Made by a program: the position numbers and the translations under genes. A stretch of DNA of 64,000 nt from Athalassotoga sp049965695 (GTDB lineage Bacteria; Thermotogota; Thermotogae; Mesoaciditogales; Mesoaciditogaceae). The first letter of the stretch is position 1. Each line of letters opens with the position of its first letter. The stretch lies in contig NZ_JBMFWB010000001.1 of NCBI RefSeq assembly GCF_049965695.1, positions 82,687 through 146,686 of the forward strand, read 5' to 3'. The notes under the pieces were generated by a model. The model worked only from the letters and a program-made list of their open reading frames with translations, was not told the DNA's origin and did no database searches. Of this stretch, positions 39,962 to 49,922 are shown one piece after another.

Positions 39962-41456
39962 GGCTGCGAAATTTTGAGATGATCATTTTCATTTCATTCC
40001 TTCCGAAAAAGAAAAGCATGACAAGAAATATTGCGATCTCGAGGATATATTTCGGAAGAGATGACATTTTAGAAAGCGGAATCAGAAAAACAATCACGTA
40101 AATAAAGGATGTTAAGATGGGCAAAATGGTTTTTATGGAGAAAAAACTGCCCATTTTGAATTCAAAATCAAGATCATACAAAATCAAAAATAACAAAAGA
40201 AATGAAACGATGCTCGAAGAAGCCGCTATTCCAGCCTGTTTGAATGGCATCATCAATATCCAGTCCAAGTACGCGTTTACGAAAAGCATGGGAATACTTA
40301 TCAAAGTAAGACGTACGGTCTTTTTTTGCGCTATGTAAATGTTACCAAGTATGCCCGTCAATGGAACGGTTATTATCATCGTCGAGTAGGCGATAAGGGC
40401 GGCCGATGTCATTGCCGTCGATTCGGCCGTGAAAGAACCTCTCTGGTATATTATCCTGACTATTATATCTGAGGCAACTATCGTGAATGCCGTTATGGGA
40501 GCAAGGATCTTTACAAGTGATTCCACCATCATGCGCGTTTTTTTCAAAATTGCTTTTTTGTCAAATATGGCAGCACTCTCGGAAATACTCGTCAAAGAAG
40601 ATGTCACAATTCCCGCCGCCATGATGCCGTTTATCATCCCCACAATCGTGAAAGAATAGTTCAGCGCAGAGACACTTCCAACGGCAAGACCAGACGCAAA
40701 TGCCCTGTCTACAACGCCATTTATCGTAGCAACGGCAGATGATAAAAAAAGAGGGGCGGCAAAATAAAAGGTCTTTCTCGTAAGATTTTTTGAAAATTTT
40801 CCAAAGGGAAAATTACCCCATATCTTTCTACCGTAAAGGTAAGCCACAAATCCTATCGCGCCGGTTCCAAATTCCAAAGAAAGTGCGTAAGCGCCTTCTT
40901 TCATGAATGGCGCAAAAATAAGCAAAGCGGGAATTAAAAATAAATTCGTTGAGAATTGCGCTATCGAGTATTGAAAAAACATCCGTTCAGCCCTTAAAAA
41001 AGCGCCAAACAGGTTGGACCATCCGTTTAACAAAGGCAGAAGCGAATAAATTCTGAGATAATTTTCCGCAAGACCAAGTTGATCGCCGCTAAAGCCGGGG
41101 GCGAAAATTTTCATGTAAACACCGGGGAAAACAGCAAGCGTGATCCCAAACAGTATCAAAAAAAGAGATGTGAAAGTTAAAAGCCCTTTCGCGTAAGACT
41201 CGGCCACGGCGAAGCCGTGTTTTTTCTCTTCGATGTAAATCGGTATCGCTATTGACGCAAAAGCACCGGCGATTATGCCGGCAACGATATCGGTTGGCCC
41301 AAGCGCTATTATAACCGCATCGTATCCGCTGCTCGTGCCGAATAACATGCCGGCAAGCAACTGCCTTACAAAGCCAAGCAATTTAGAGGCCGCAACGAAA
41401 ACAGTTATCCAAAACGTACCTGAGATTATATCTTGAGATGTCATTTGCCTATTCAT
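39939..41456 (-). CDS. murJ: Lipid II flippase MurJ (MviN)
   Basis: 505 residues and 13-14 membrane helices of the MOP superfamily. Family strings include SKLLGFVRQLLAGMLFG, RIYSLLPLLNGWSNLFGAFLRAERM and the VDRAFASGLAVGSVSALNYS arginine region lining the cavity. It flips undecaprenyl-linked peptidoglycan precursor. It lies divergently from the enolase-dcw operon on the other strand, which supplies that precursor. AAGGA precedes the ATG. Confidence 0.92.
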   Translation of the reverse strand: MNRQMTSQDIISGTFWITVFVAASKLLGFVRQLLAGMLFGTSSGYDAVIIALGPTDIVAGIIAGAFASIAIPIYIEEKKHGFAVAESYAKGLLTFTSLFLILFGITLAVFPGVYMKIFAPGFSGDQLGLAENYLRIYSLLPLLNGWSNLFGAFLRAERMFFQYSIAQFSTNLFLIPALLIFAPFMKEGAYALSLEFGTGAIGFVAYLYGRKIWGNFPFGKFSKNLTRKTFYFAAPLFLSSAVATINGVVDRAFASGLAVGSVSALNYSFTIVGMINGIMAAGIVTSSLTSISESAAIFDKKAILKKTRMMVESLVKILAPITAFTIVASDIIVRIIYQRGSFTAESTAMTSAALIAYSTMIITVPLTGILGNIYIAQKKTVRLTLISIPMLFVNAYLDWILMMPFKQAGIAASSSIVSFLLLFLILYDLDFEFKMGSFFSIKTILPILTSFIYVIVFLIPLSKMSSLPKYILEIAIFLVMLFFFGRNEMKMIISKFRSLETSKNK

Positions 41457-41525
41457 CTTTTTATCCTTGATTATTCAATATTTACAAAAACATGTTTATT
41501 GTACCATACATTCTGAATACTCATG

Positions 41526-41534
41526 TGATATAAT
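41526..41534 (+). promoter_or_regulatory. Extended -10 promoter for the enolase-dcw operon
   Basis: TGATATAAT at 41526-41534. A second TATAAT is at 41552-41557. Neither has a good -35. No riboswitch fold was found in the ~45-base leader, so enolase here is not under the fluoride switch. Confidence 0.6.
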
Positions 41535-41579
41535 TCTTTTGGAAGGTTTTATATAATACTTCAATAGGAGGTCAGAAAG

Positions 41580-42866
41580 ATGCACACCGATATAATTGAT
41601 GTAAGGGCTATGGAAGTCCTTGACTCGAGAGGAAATCCAACGGTTGAAGTTGATGTTTTGCTTGAAGATGGAAACACCGGCACGGCAATGGTCCCATCCG
41701 GAGCATCAACCGGAAAACACGAAGCGCTTGAATTGAGAGATGGCGCAAAAAGATACGATGGCAAAGGTGTTGAAAAGGCAGTTGAAAACGTCAACGAAAA
41801 AATCGCACCAAGAGTTGTCGGACTTAACGTTTTCGATCAGGCTTACGTTGATAAAACCATGATCGATCTTGATGGCACACCAAACAAATCAGTGCTTGGA
41901 GCCAACGCAATTTTAGGTGTTTCGATGGCAGTTGCACGTGCCGCCGCAAACGCGCTTTACATGGATCTCTACGAATATTTGGGAGGGCCAAACGCAAAGA
42001 CTCTGCCGGTACCGATGATGAACGTCATCAACGGTGGTAAACATGCCGATAGTGGCCTTGACATACAGGAATTTTTGATAGTTCCGGCCGGCGCTCCGAA
42101 TTTCAAAGAGGCCTTAAGATACGGTGCAGAAACCTTTCAGGCTTTGAAATCAATTCTCAAGTCCATGAAGATGGTAACTTCTGTTGGTGATGAAGGCGGT
42201 TTTGCCCCGCAACTTGGTTCTAACGAAGAAGCGATAGAAGTTATCGTTAAAGCCATAGAAAAGGCCGGTTACAAACCCGGAAAGGATATCTACGTCGCGA
42301 TAGACTCGGCTCCTGATTCGTTTTGGGATGATACAAAGAAAAAATACCATTTTGGCGGGAAGGACATAACGACAGATGAACTTCTCGAATTTTACAAAAA
42401 AATTGTGGATAAATATCCGATGATCTCTTTGGAAGATCCATTCTACGAGGAAGATTGGGATGGCTTCACAAAAGTCACAAAAGAATTGGGACATAAAAAT
42501 CAAATAATAGGAGACGATCTTTACGTTACCAACATATCAAGATTGAAGATCGGCATAGAGAAAAAAGCCTCCAATTCCATATTGATAAAGTTGAACCAAA
42601 TAGGAACGGTTACTGAAACATTGGACACAATAGAATACGCAAAAACACATGGCTTCACGTGTGTCGTTTCTCACAGATCCGGAGAGACCGAAGATACCTT
42701 CATAGCGGATCTTGCCGTTGCAGCAAATACAGGACTCATAAAGACAGGTTCACTTTCGCGAAGCGAAAGAATAGCCAAATACAACAGATTGCTCAAGATA
42801 GAATCCAAACTGGGATCTGTCGCCGTTTACAGGGGACTTAATGCTTTTTATTCGGTAAAAAGATGA
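41580..42866 (+). CDS. eno: Enolase
   Basis: 428 residues, standard length. Metal and catalytic landmarks are GNPTVEVDV, the mobile loop GASTGKHEALELRDG, SVGDEGGFAPQL, SLEDPFYEEDWDG, GDDLYVTN, LIKLNQIGTVTETL, SHRSGETED and the final RIAKYNRLLKIE. It converts 2-phosphoglycerate to phosphoenolpyruvate, a substrate of MurA in the same peptidoglycan pathway. It leads the mur operon, overlapping murE by 4 bases. Confidence 0.97.
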   Translation: MHTDIIDVRAMEVLDSRGNPTVEVDVLLEDGNTGTAMVPSGASTGKHEALELRDGAKRYDGKGVEKAVENVNEKIAPRVVGLNVFDQAYVDKTMIDLDGTPNKSVLGANAILGVSMAVARAAANALYMDLYEYLGGPNAKTLPVPMMNVINGGKHADSGLDIQEFLIVPAGAPNFKEALRYGAETFQALKSILKSMKMVTSVGDEGGFAPQLGSNEEAIEVIVKAIEKAGYKPGKDIYVAIDSAPDSFWDDTKKKYHFGGKDITTDELLEFYKKIVDKYPMISLEDPFYEEDWDGFTKVTKELGHKNQIIGDDLYVTNISRLKIGIEKKASNSILIKLNQIGTVTETLDTIEYAKTHGFTCVVSHRSGETEDTFIADLAVAANTGLIKTGSLSRSERIAKYNRLLKIESKLGSVAVYRGLNAFYSVKR

Positions 42867-44320
42867 GATTTTCCGAAATTGTCGGATTACTTTCAAAATA
42901 TGATCTCGTTAAAACTCACAACCTGTCCGACGATCCTGAGATAAAAGATATTTCAGAGGATTCAAGAAAAACCAAAATCAACGATCTCTTCATTTGCGTG
43001 AAGGGATCGCGTTTTGATTCTCACACGGTTGCAAATTCAACGAACGCAAGTGCGTTGATATGCCAATATGAAATCAAAACGGATAAACCTTACGTGATCG
43101 TAAAAGACATACGACTTGCAATTTCCATTACGGCGTACAATTTTTATGGCCCATTTGATAATCTTCGCTTCTTTGCCGTCACCGGTACGAAGGGAAAGAC
43201 AAGCGCGGCAACGCTTTTTAAAGAGATAACCAACGCGAATGCAGACAAATGTGCCCTCATGACAACAGTTGTGAATTCAACCCCGAATTTTTTTGAATTA
43301 TCGGATCACACCACGCAATCTCCTTTGTATTTCGCACAACTTCTCAAAAGATCCATCGATGAAGGGGCAAAATTCGCTTCTCTTGAGGCATCTTCTCAAG
43401 GCCTTGACATGAAAAGGCTTGATGGCCTTTCTTTTGATAGAATCGCATTTCTAAATCTTACAAGAGATCATTTCGACACACATATGAATTTCGAGAATTA
43501 TTTCGAAGCAAAAGCGCATCTTTTAGACCTTGTAAAGTCCGATGGAATTGTTTTTGTGAACTCAGATGCCGGAAAATGGTCAAAACTTTACGCACAACGT
43601 GGCATAGACAAAGGCTTAAAGGTTGTGACTTACGGTACCAGCGGGGACATAAAATTGAAAGTGACAAAAGCAGATGACAATGGTACTCAATTCAGACTTA
43701 AAATAGACGGAGAAGATTTTGATTTTTCAAGTACGGTCATAGGTGATTTTATGGCCTACGATATGACCGCATCCGTTCTCGCCGCGGTTTCTTTCGGAAT
43801 TGGCATTGAAGTCATACAAAAAGCCGTTAACAACTTTGCCGGAGTTGAAGGAAGACTTGAAAGACATCATTCGGATGGTTATGATTTTTACATAGATTAC
43901 GCACATACTCCTGCAGCACTCGAAGCAGTTTTGAAATTCGTGCGAAAGTTAACGCAAGGACGCGTCATCGTCGTCTTTGGAGCAGGCGGAGATGCTGACA
44001 GAGGTAAACGTCCTTTGATGGGATCAATGGTACAGAAATATTCCGATCTCATGTTCTTGACAAATGACAATCCCAAATCAGAGGATCCGCTTAAAATCAT
44101 AGATGAGGTTATGAATGGTATTTCGGATCGGAGCAAACTTCACGTTGTACCCGACAGAAAACAGGCAATTGAAATGGCTTTGAAAACATGGAAGGCAGGA
44201 GACAAAGTTGTGATAGCCGGTAAAGGCCATGAAAGGGTTCAAATTTTCAACGGCTACGAAGTGCCTTTCAAAGACAGAGACGTTGCCTTTGAGATATTGA
44301 AAGGAATGGGTCGTATTTGA
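42863..44320 (+). CDS. murE: UDP-N-acetylmuramoyl-tripeptide synthetase MurE
   Basis: 485 residues, three Mur ligase domains. P-loop TGTKGKTSAATLF, GRLERHHSDGYDFYIDYAHTP and GAGGDADRGKRPLMG. At the third-residue selectivity loop it reads DNPKSEDP where diaminopimelate enzymes have DNPRxE, so lysine or another diamino acid is possible. It begins with an ATGA overlap with eno and ends in a TTGA overlap with murF. Confidence 0.93.
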   Translation: MRFSEIVGLLSKYDLVKTHNLSDDPEIKDISEDSRKTKINDLFICVKGSRFDSHTVANSTNASALICQYEIKTDKPYVIVKDIRLAISITAYNFYGPFDNLRFFAVTGTKGKTSAATLFKEITNANADKCALMTTVVNSTPNFFELSDHTTQSPLYFAQLLKRSIDEGAKFASLEASSQGLDMKRLDGLSFDRIAFLNLTRDHFDTHMNFENYFEAKAHLLDLVKSDGIVFVNSDAGKWSKLYAQRGIDKGLKVVTYGTSGDIKLKVTKADDNGTQFRLKIDGEDFDFSSTVIGDFMAYDMTASVLAAVSFGIGIEVIQKAVNNFAGVEGRLERHHSDGYDFYIDYAHTPAALEAVLKFVRKLTQGRVIVVFGAGGDADRGKRPLMGSMVQKYSDLMFLTNDNPKSEDPLKIIDEVMNGISDRSKLHVVPDRKQAIEMALKTWKAGDKVVIAGKGHERVQIFNGYEVPFKDRDVAFEILKGMGRI

Positions 44321-45534
44321 AGCTTTCCGAATTAGCCTTTATTGCAAGAGGAAAACTTGTCGGGAAAGATGAAGAAATTGCTGGTTTCAAAAGTGATTCG
44401 AGAGAATGCCTGTCTGGCGATCTTTTTTTTGCGCTTAAAGGAGAAAAGTCAGACGGTCATTATTTTTTAAAGGACGTTTATTCTAAGGGATCATTCGCTG
44501 TCGTCGACAGAGAAATTGATTTTTCTCCTTACGTGATCGTTGATGACGTAAGAAAGCGGATGTTAAGCCTCGCACTTTCAAAAATAGAAAAATCCGTCAA
44601 AATTGCCATAACAGGATCGAACGGCAAAACAACGACAAAAGAAATTCTCTCTGCTTTGCTCTCAGATCATGGAAAAGTTTTAAAAACCGAAGGAAACATG
44701 AATACCGATGTGGGAATATCGCTATCCATCTTAAACGGAATTTCAGATCCCGATTTTTCCGTTATAGAAATGGGTGCGCAAAAACCCGGAGATATTGAAA
44801 ATTTAGCTTCGATTTTTAAACCGGATCTCTCCGTTATAACACTTGTCGGAAGTGCACATTCGGCTTTCATAGATGTGCCCAAAGAGAAGTCATCGATAGC
44901 CAATTACACAAAAAACACCGTCATCTATGACGGAGATGTCAGGCTGAATCTTCGAGATAAAGGTCTTATTTACACCGAATTTGTCAAATTGAAAGGATAC
45001 AAAGATCTTAAGACTCTGGTAGAATTAGATGGCAAAATTTTCTTCATGAACGAAATATGGGGATCAGGACAGATAAAAGATTTGAATATGGCTTTAAGCG
45101 TGCTTGAATATTTAGGAATCAACTTTAATTCATTCGATATAGAAAAAATTCAGATGCCATCAGGCAGGATGAATTTTGAACGGATTGGCAAATACTTCCT
45201 TGTTGATGACACTTACAACGCAAGTCCTGAATCTTTTCTGAATGCCGTAACGACATGCGCAAAATTCGGAAATACGATATGGATTCTTGCGCCGATGAAG
45301 GAATTGAATATGGACGGAGTTAAAGAGCAACTCATGAATTTTTTTTTGCGTTTAAAACCGAAGATGGTTTTCACCGTTGAAAACGATGATTTTTACCCTT
45401 TTGGGATTCCTTACGATTTGGATAAGTTTTTAAATATTTTAAATTCAAATGATGTTATACTTGTGAAAGGTTCGAGATTTTACAAGATGGAAAGAATCGT
45501 CAAAGAGATAAAGGAGGAATTGAAGAAACTTTGA
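44317..45534 (+). CDS. murF: UDP-N-acetylmuramoyl-tripeptide--D-alanyl-D-alanine ligase
   Basis: 405 residues starting at TTG (overlaps the murE stop). P-loop ITGSNGKTTTKEIL, NMNTDVGISLSIL and EMGAQKPGDIENLASI, plus the substrate string DDTYNASPESFLNAV. It adds D-Ala-D-Ala to the precursor. It is slightly shorter than E. coli MurF (452), mostly in loops. Confidence 0.93.
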   Translation: MKLSELAFIARGKLVGKDEEIAGFKSDSRECLSGDLFFALKGEKSDGHYFLKDVYSKGSFAVVDREIDFSPYVIVDDVRKRMLSLALSKIEKSVKIAITGSNGKTTTKEILSALLSDHGKVLKTEGNMNTDVGISLSILNGISDPDFSVIEMGAQKPGDIENLASIFKPDLSVITLVGSAHSAFIDVPKEKSSIANYTKNTVIYDGDVRLNLRDKGLIYTEFVKLKGYKDLKTLVELDGKIFFMNEIWGSGQIKDLNMALSVLEYLGINFNSFDIEKIQMPSGRMNFERIGKYFLVDDTYNASPESFLNAVTTCAKFGNTIWILAPMKELNMDGVKEQLMNFFLRLKPKMVFTVENDDFYPFGIPYDLDKFLNILNSNDVILVKGSRFYKMERIVKEIKEELKKL

Positions 45535-46481
45535 ATTATTTTCTTGAGTTTTCTCTTGCCTTTATTTTAACTGTTTCGATGCTTTTTCCCTTTTTAACTT
45601 TCATGAGAAAAATCAAAGTTGGGCAACATATAAGACCTGAAGGTCCGAATATGCACAACTACAAAGAAGGAACGCCAACTATGGCGGGCGCTATTTTCAT
45701 TCCTATGGCCGTGATCGCGACTTTGATTTTCGACCGATCTTATCCGATGCTTATCCTTGCGATCTCGACGATGGGCTTTTGGGCTGTCGGCCTTGCAGAT
45801 GGACTTATCCAGACTCTACTTCACAGAGCCAAAGGACTTACAGGCCTTCAGAAACTTTCCTTCCAGATTTTGATAGCCTTGATAGCCTACATCTTCATTC
45901 AGAGGATCAATCCTCATCTTTACACTTTTATTCCTTTCACCGGAATCGAATGGAATCTTGGATACCTTTATCCGGTTTTAAGCATCATCTTCGTGGCGGG
46001 CATGTCTAACGCTTCAAACCTTACAGACGGGCTTGATGGACTGGCGGGTGGAACTTATCTCATCTCTTCGATAGGCTTGCTTGTCTTTTCGATCATAAAA
46101 GGTCTGCCGTTGACTATGACGCTGGCGCTAATGGGAGGAGTACTCGCATTTCTCTTTTACAACGTCAAACCTGCAAAAATCTTCATGGGAGATATCGGTT
46201 CTCTTGCACTCGGAGGATACGTCGGCATCGTTGGAATGCTTTACGGCTACGAATTATGGATGATACTTTTATTTCCTATTTTCGTGATAGAGGCATTAAG
46301 CGTCACCATGCAGGTAACGAGTTTTAAACTCTTCAAAAAGAGGATTTTTAAAATGAGTCCAATTCATCATCATTTTGAACTTTCCGGATACTCCGAATTA
46401 CAAGTTACAATCGGTTTTTGGATATCTCAGGCCATATTCACCTTTATCATGGTAGGAGGTATATTATGGATTTTGCGCTGA
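45531..46481 (+). CDS. mraY: Phospho-N-acetylmuramoyl-pentapeptide transferase
   Basis: 316 residues and ten membrane helices. Signatures are KEGTPTMAGAIF, the ASNLTDGLDGLAGG catalytic Asp region, FMGDIGSLALGG, and the MSPIHHHFELSGYSE histidine motif. It forms lipid I. It starts at TTG overlapping murF and runs 16 bases into murD. Confidence 0.95.
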   Translation: MNYFLEFSLAFILTVSMLFPFLTFMRKIKVGQHIRPEGPNMHNYKEGTPTMAGAIFIPMAVIATLIFDRSYPMLILAISTMGFWAVGLADGLIQTLLHRAKGLTGLQKLSFQILIALIAYIFIQRINPHLYTFIPFTGIEWNLGYLYPVLSIIFVAGMSNASNLTDGLDGLAGGTYLISSIGLLVFSIIKGLPLTMTLALMGGVLAFLFYNVKPAKIFMGDIGSLALGGYVGIVGMLYGYELWMILLFPIFVIEALSVTMQVTSFKLFKKRIFKMSPIHHHFELSGYSELQVTIGFWISQAIFTFIMVGGILWILR

Positions 46482-47734
46482 TCGGCTTTGGAGTGAGCAA
46501 CAGATCGGTTTTAAGGTTTATCATCGAGAAAAAACTCGGAAATGTCTTCATCTCGGAAAAAAATGCCCTTTCAGACAGCGATAAGAAATTTTTCATTGAA
46601 AACGGTGTTGAATTTGAAGAATATGGAAACACGAAAAAAGTACTTGATGCAAAACTCATAATCTACAGTCCTTCCGTCAGACCGGACGATCCGATCGTAA
46701 AAGATGCCGTAGATGAAGGTCGTGCAATTGGAGAGATTGAGTTTGCTTGGAGGTACGTGCTGGATGGATCAAGAATTGTCGCGATCACAGGTTCCAACGG
46801 TAAGACAACGACGGTCTCTCTCATCGATCACATCTTGAAAACGGCACATATCGATCATTTCACCGGAGGAAATATAGGAACGGCGGCAAGCGATAGAAGA
46901 AATGAAAATATCTCTATCCTTGAAATAAGCAGTTTTCAACTTATGGGAACTAAAAATTTTCTTCCCGATATCGGGGCGGTTTTGAACATATCACCGAATC
47001 ACCTTGACTGGCATTTGAATTTAAAAGAATATGTGGATGCGAAGATGAAACTTTCAGGATCGAAAAACTTTATTTACAACTCGGACAGCAATCTTATCCC
47101 CAAAGTTCACGGAATTAAAGTTTCGAAATCGAACGGTGATGTACTTGTCGATGAAAAAGGTTTTAAGATTGGACAAACTTACTTTTCGATTGAAGGATCG
47201 AAATTATTCGGCATTCATAACATTTACAACGCCGCATTTGCCGCTTTTACATCAAAACTTTTGGGTATTCCCGATGAAAAAATAATTGAAGGTTTAAAAA
47301 CTTTCTCTCCGCTTGAGCATCGTCAGGAAATTTTTGCCGTCTTAGATGGCATAACCTACGTTAACGATTCCAAATCAACGACATCCGAATCGACGCTAAA
47401 AGCGCTTGATGATTTCAAAGGATCGATAGTCATAATTTGCGGAAGACCGAAAGAGAAAGATTATTCAACCTTAGCAGACGGATTGAGAAAAAAGTCAAAA
47501 GCAGTTATAATCATGGGGGAGATAGCGCCCTTTATAGAACCTTTGATCCAGGATGTTAAATATTCAAAGGTTACATCCATGAAAGAGGCAGTTTTTGCGG
47601 CGCAAAAAGAGGCAAAGATCGGAGATGTGGTGCTTTTGAGTCCGGCAGCAACATCTTTTGACATGTTTAAAGATTATCAGGATCGTGGAAAAACTTTTAA
47701 AAGGATAGTTTTAGATGGAAATATCAACGCGTAG
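46466..47734 (+). CDS. murD: UDP-N-acetylmuramoylalanine--D-glutamate ligase
   Basis: 422 residues from ATG 46466 (AGGAGG upstream, inside the end of mraY). IGFGVSNRSVLRF nucleotide fold, P-loop ITGSNGKTTTVSLIDHI, ISPNHLDWHLNL, FVNDSKSTTSES-like YVNDSKSTTSE and LLSPAATSFDMFKDYQDRG. It adds D-glutamate to UDP-MurNAc-L-Ala. It overlaps ftsW by 20 bases. Confidence 0.94.
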   Translation: MDFALIGFGVSNRSVLRFIIEKKLGNVFISEKNALSDSDKKFFIENGVEFEEYGNTKKVLDAKLIIYSPSVRPDDPIVKDAVDEGRAIGEIEFAWRYVLDGSRIVAITGSNGKTTTVSLIDHILKTAHIDHFTGGNIGTAASDRRNENISILEISSFQLMGTKNFLPDIGAVLNISPNHLDWHLNLKEYVDAKMKLSGSKNFIYNSDSNLIPKVHGIKVSKSNGDVLVDEKGFKIGQTYFSIEGSKLFGIHNIYNAAFAAFTSKLLGIPDEKIIEGLKTFSPLEHRQEIFAVLDGITYVNDSKSTTSESTLKALDDFKGSIVIICGRPKEKDYSTLADGLRKKSKAVIIMGEIAPFIEPLIQDVKYSKVTSMKEAVFAAQKEAKIGDVVLLSPAATSFDMFKDYQDRGKTFKRIVLDGNINA

Positions 47735-48800
47735 AATTCTCATTTTACTTTCGATAATAGCCGCGATGGGCCTTGTAACTTTGTACAGCGCAAGTTACAT
47801 AATGACTTACAGGTATCCTTATCCGCCACCCAACTATTATCTCGTACACCAGGTAGTTTCTCTGATCATAGGTGCCATACTTATGATCATACTTAGCGTT
47901 TTTGATTACAAAAAACATGAGTCTTACACCGGCGTTTATTACATCTTGGTGATAGTTGCCTTGATTGCCGTGTTTTTTTCGAGCGGCATAGTGGGATCGC
48001 ACAGATGGATATCCATAGGTTCTTATTCGGTGCAAAGTTCCGAATTTGCCAAGATATTCATCTTGATATACCTTGCATCATACGTTAGTCGTAAAAACGG
48101 TGATATATCCACTTTCAAGGCCGGAATTTTCGATCCTCTTGTGAGACTTCTGCCGGTTTACCTGCTCGTTTTTCTTGAGCCTGATCTGGGAACGACCATT
48201 TTGCTTTTGATTTTGACTTTGATCGTGCTTTACATTGCCGGCGCCAAATTGCTTCACGTACTCTCAATTGTTGGACTTGGATTGCTTGCCTTTTTTGGAG
48301 CTTACGCGGCGGGCCTTTTGCACTCCTATCAGGCAGAAAGACTGACGTCCTTTTTCACTTACCTCGTCACGGGCAGTTCAAATTATCAGGCAAACATGGC
48401 GATGTCGGCCATAAACAGCGGCGGAGTCTTTGGCAGCGGACCGGGCGGAGCAGTTTACAAATTTTTCCTGCCTGTTCAATTCAGTGATTTCATATTTGCG
48501 GTTTTTGGAGAAGAATTCGGTTTAATAGGAATAATTTTGATCCTTTTACTGTATTACATGTTGATAAGAGAAATAGTTCATATAGCGTTAAAAGTCGACG
48601 ATATCTTTGCCAAAGTTTACGTGACGGGTTTTGCATTTTTAATAGGTATTCAAATACTTTTCAACGCGGGAGTTTCTCTGGGTATTCTTCCCGTTACAGG
48701 TGTCACATTGCCGTTTTTCAGTTACGGCGGAAGTTCTATAATAGCACTTCTTGCCGGCCTTGGAGTTGTCATAAACATTGCCTACACGAACAGAGATTAG
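47715..48800 (+). CDS. ftsW: SEDS-family peptidoglycan polymerase FtsW
   Basis: 361 residues and ten membrane helices. SEDS landmarks are GSHRWISIG, QSSEFAKIFILIYLA, LEPDLGTTILL (catalytic Asp), GPGGAVYKFFLPVQFSDFIFAVFGEEFGLIG and VTGVTLPFFSYGGSS. Position in the mur cluster favours FtsW over RodA. It runs 23 bases into murG. Confidence 0.92.
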   Translation: MEISTRRILILLSIIAAMGLVTLYSASYIMTYRYPYPPPNYYLVHQVVSLIIGAILMIILSVFDYKKHESYTGVYYILVIVALIAVFFSSGIVGSHRWISIGSYSVQSSEFAKIFILIYLASYVSRKNGDISTFKAGIFDPLVRLLPVYLLVFLEPDLGTTILLLILTLIVLYIAGAKLLHVLSIVGLGLLAFFGAYAAGLLHSYQAERLTSFFTYLVTGSSNYQANMAMSAINSGGVFGSGPGGAVYKFFLPVQFSDFIFAVFGEEFGLIGIILILLLYYMLIREIVHIALKVDDIFAKVYVTGFAFLIGIQILFNAGVSLGILPVTGVTLPFFSYGGSSIIALLAGLGVVINIAYTNRD

Positions 48801-49803
48801 AGGCATTTTTGCCGCGGGAGTTACAGGAGGGCATATATACCCCGCATTGGCTGTGGCTGACGAAATTTCAAAGATCGTTGATTTAAAAGCACTTTTTATC
48901 GGCACAGGTCGAGGCGCAGAACCAAAGATATTTAAGAATTTCAAGTACGATTACGTTGTCATTCACGCAGTCGGAAGTGACGCTTCGAAATTAAAATACA
49001 TCTACAAAAATGCCATTGCCTCCATCCGAATTTCAAAATTGCTGGATAAATTCAGACCTGATTTTGTCTTCACGACCGGTGGATACATAGGAGGTATAAC
49101 AGGATATGCCGCCCACAAGAAAGGCATTCCGGTCTTTTTGCATGAATCGAATGTAGAACCTGGAATTTCAACGAAAAAATTGTCATCTTATTCGAAAATT
49201 TCATTTTGTGCTTTCGAAAAAACGGCCAAAATACTTCAAAATGGCCTTTACGTTGGAATGCCCGTCAGAGAAGGATTTGATCTTGAAAAAGATGAAGCAT
49301 TCACTCAAAAATTTCCAATGAAGAAAATTCTTGCATTCGGAGGTAGCGAAGGATCTTCCGTTATAGACAAGATCGTGGATGTAATTTCGACTAAAATGGA
49401 AAATGTTATATTTTTTCACATAGGCCGTAAAATTGATAAGCCAAACGTCGTGAATTACGATTATTACGATGATATTCCATACCTCATGAGAAATTGCGAT
49501 CTCGTGATCTCCCGTGCCGGTGCGAGTACGATAGGAGAGATAATACAAAGCGCAAAACCAGCCTTGCTTGTGCCATGGAAAGGATCGCTTAATGCCCATC
49601 AGGAGGCAAACGCAAAGTACCTTGCCGACCTTAAAAGTGCTTTCGTCATAGACGAAGACAAGATCGATTTTGATGAAATAGTCAAGATCATATCGACGAT
49701 CTTTGACCCGTCTTTTTACGTTCAGGCATCCGAAGCCTTAAAAAAAATCAGGCCTTCCCAAAAGCCATCGATGATCATAGCAAAAGAGATAACGGGCAAG
49801 TAG
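48778..49803 (+). CDS. murG: UDP-GlcNAc:lipid I N-acetylglucosaminyltransferase MurG
   Basis: 341 residues, GT-B fold. The lipid-binding loop reads GVTGGHIYPALAVADE, with Val for the usual Gly. TTGGYIGGITGYAAHKKGIPVFLHE and FGGSEGSSVIDKIV are the family strings, and the acceptor site is VISRAGASTIGEI. The TTG start at 48778 inside ftsW is my best choice, though its ribosome binding site (GGAG, 12 bases away) is mediocre. The cluster stops here: murC, murB, ddl and ftsZ are not adjacent. Confidence 0.92.
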   Translation: MPTRTEIRGIFAAGVTGGHIYPALAVADEISKIVDLKALFIGTGRGAEPKIFKNFKYDYVVIHAVGSDASKLKYIYKNAIASIRISKLLDKFRPDFVFTTGGYIGGITGYAAHKKGIPVFLHESNVEPGISTKKLSSYSKISFCAFEKTAKILQNGLYVGMPVREGFDLEKDEAFTQKFPMKKILAFGGSEGSSVIDKIVDVISTKMENVIFFHIGRKIDKPNVVNYDYYDDIPYLMRNCDLVISRAGASTIGEIIQSAKPALLVPWKGSLNAHQEANAKYLADLKSAFVIDEDKIDFDEIVKIISTIFDPSFYVQASEALKKIRPSQKPSMIIAKEITGK

Positions 49804-49922
49804 CATATGGAAAACAGCATATAGCATATAGCCTATGGAAAGACAAAACAGTAAAGCGTGATCAGTGAACAGAAAAGCAGACTGGCGACGGAGGGCATGA
49901 TGCCGAGAGGTGACCTGGCGAA
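49804..49922 (+). repeat. Heptad repeats and stem-loop element
   Basis: AGCATAT-type heptads (49805-49838) and GTRATCA-type heptads (~49852-49871) precede a copy of the ACTGGCG stem-loop unit (49880-49919) with inner GGCAT/ATGCC pairing. It lies between two convergent gene ends, and no T-rich terminator is seen. Confidence 0.75.

Noticed and set aside
41458..41579. Fluoride riboswitch ahead of enolase
   Set aside because: Enolase is a known fluoride target and crcB-associated gene, but the leader shows no P1/pseudoknot pattern.
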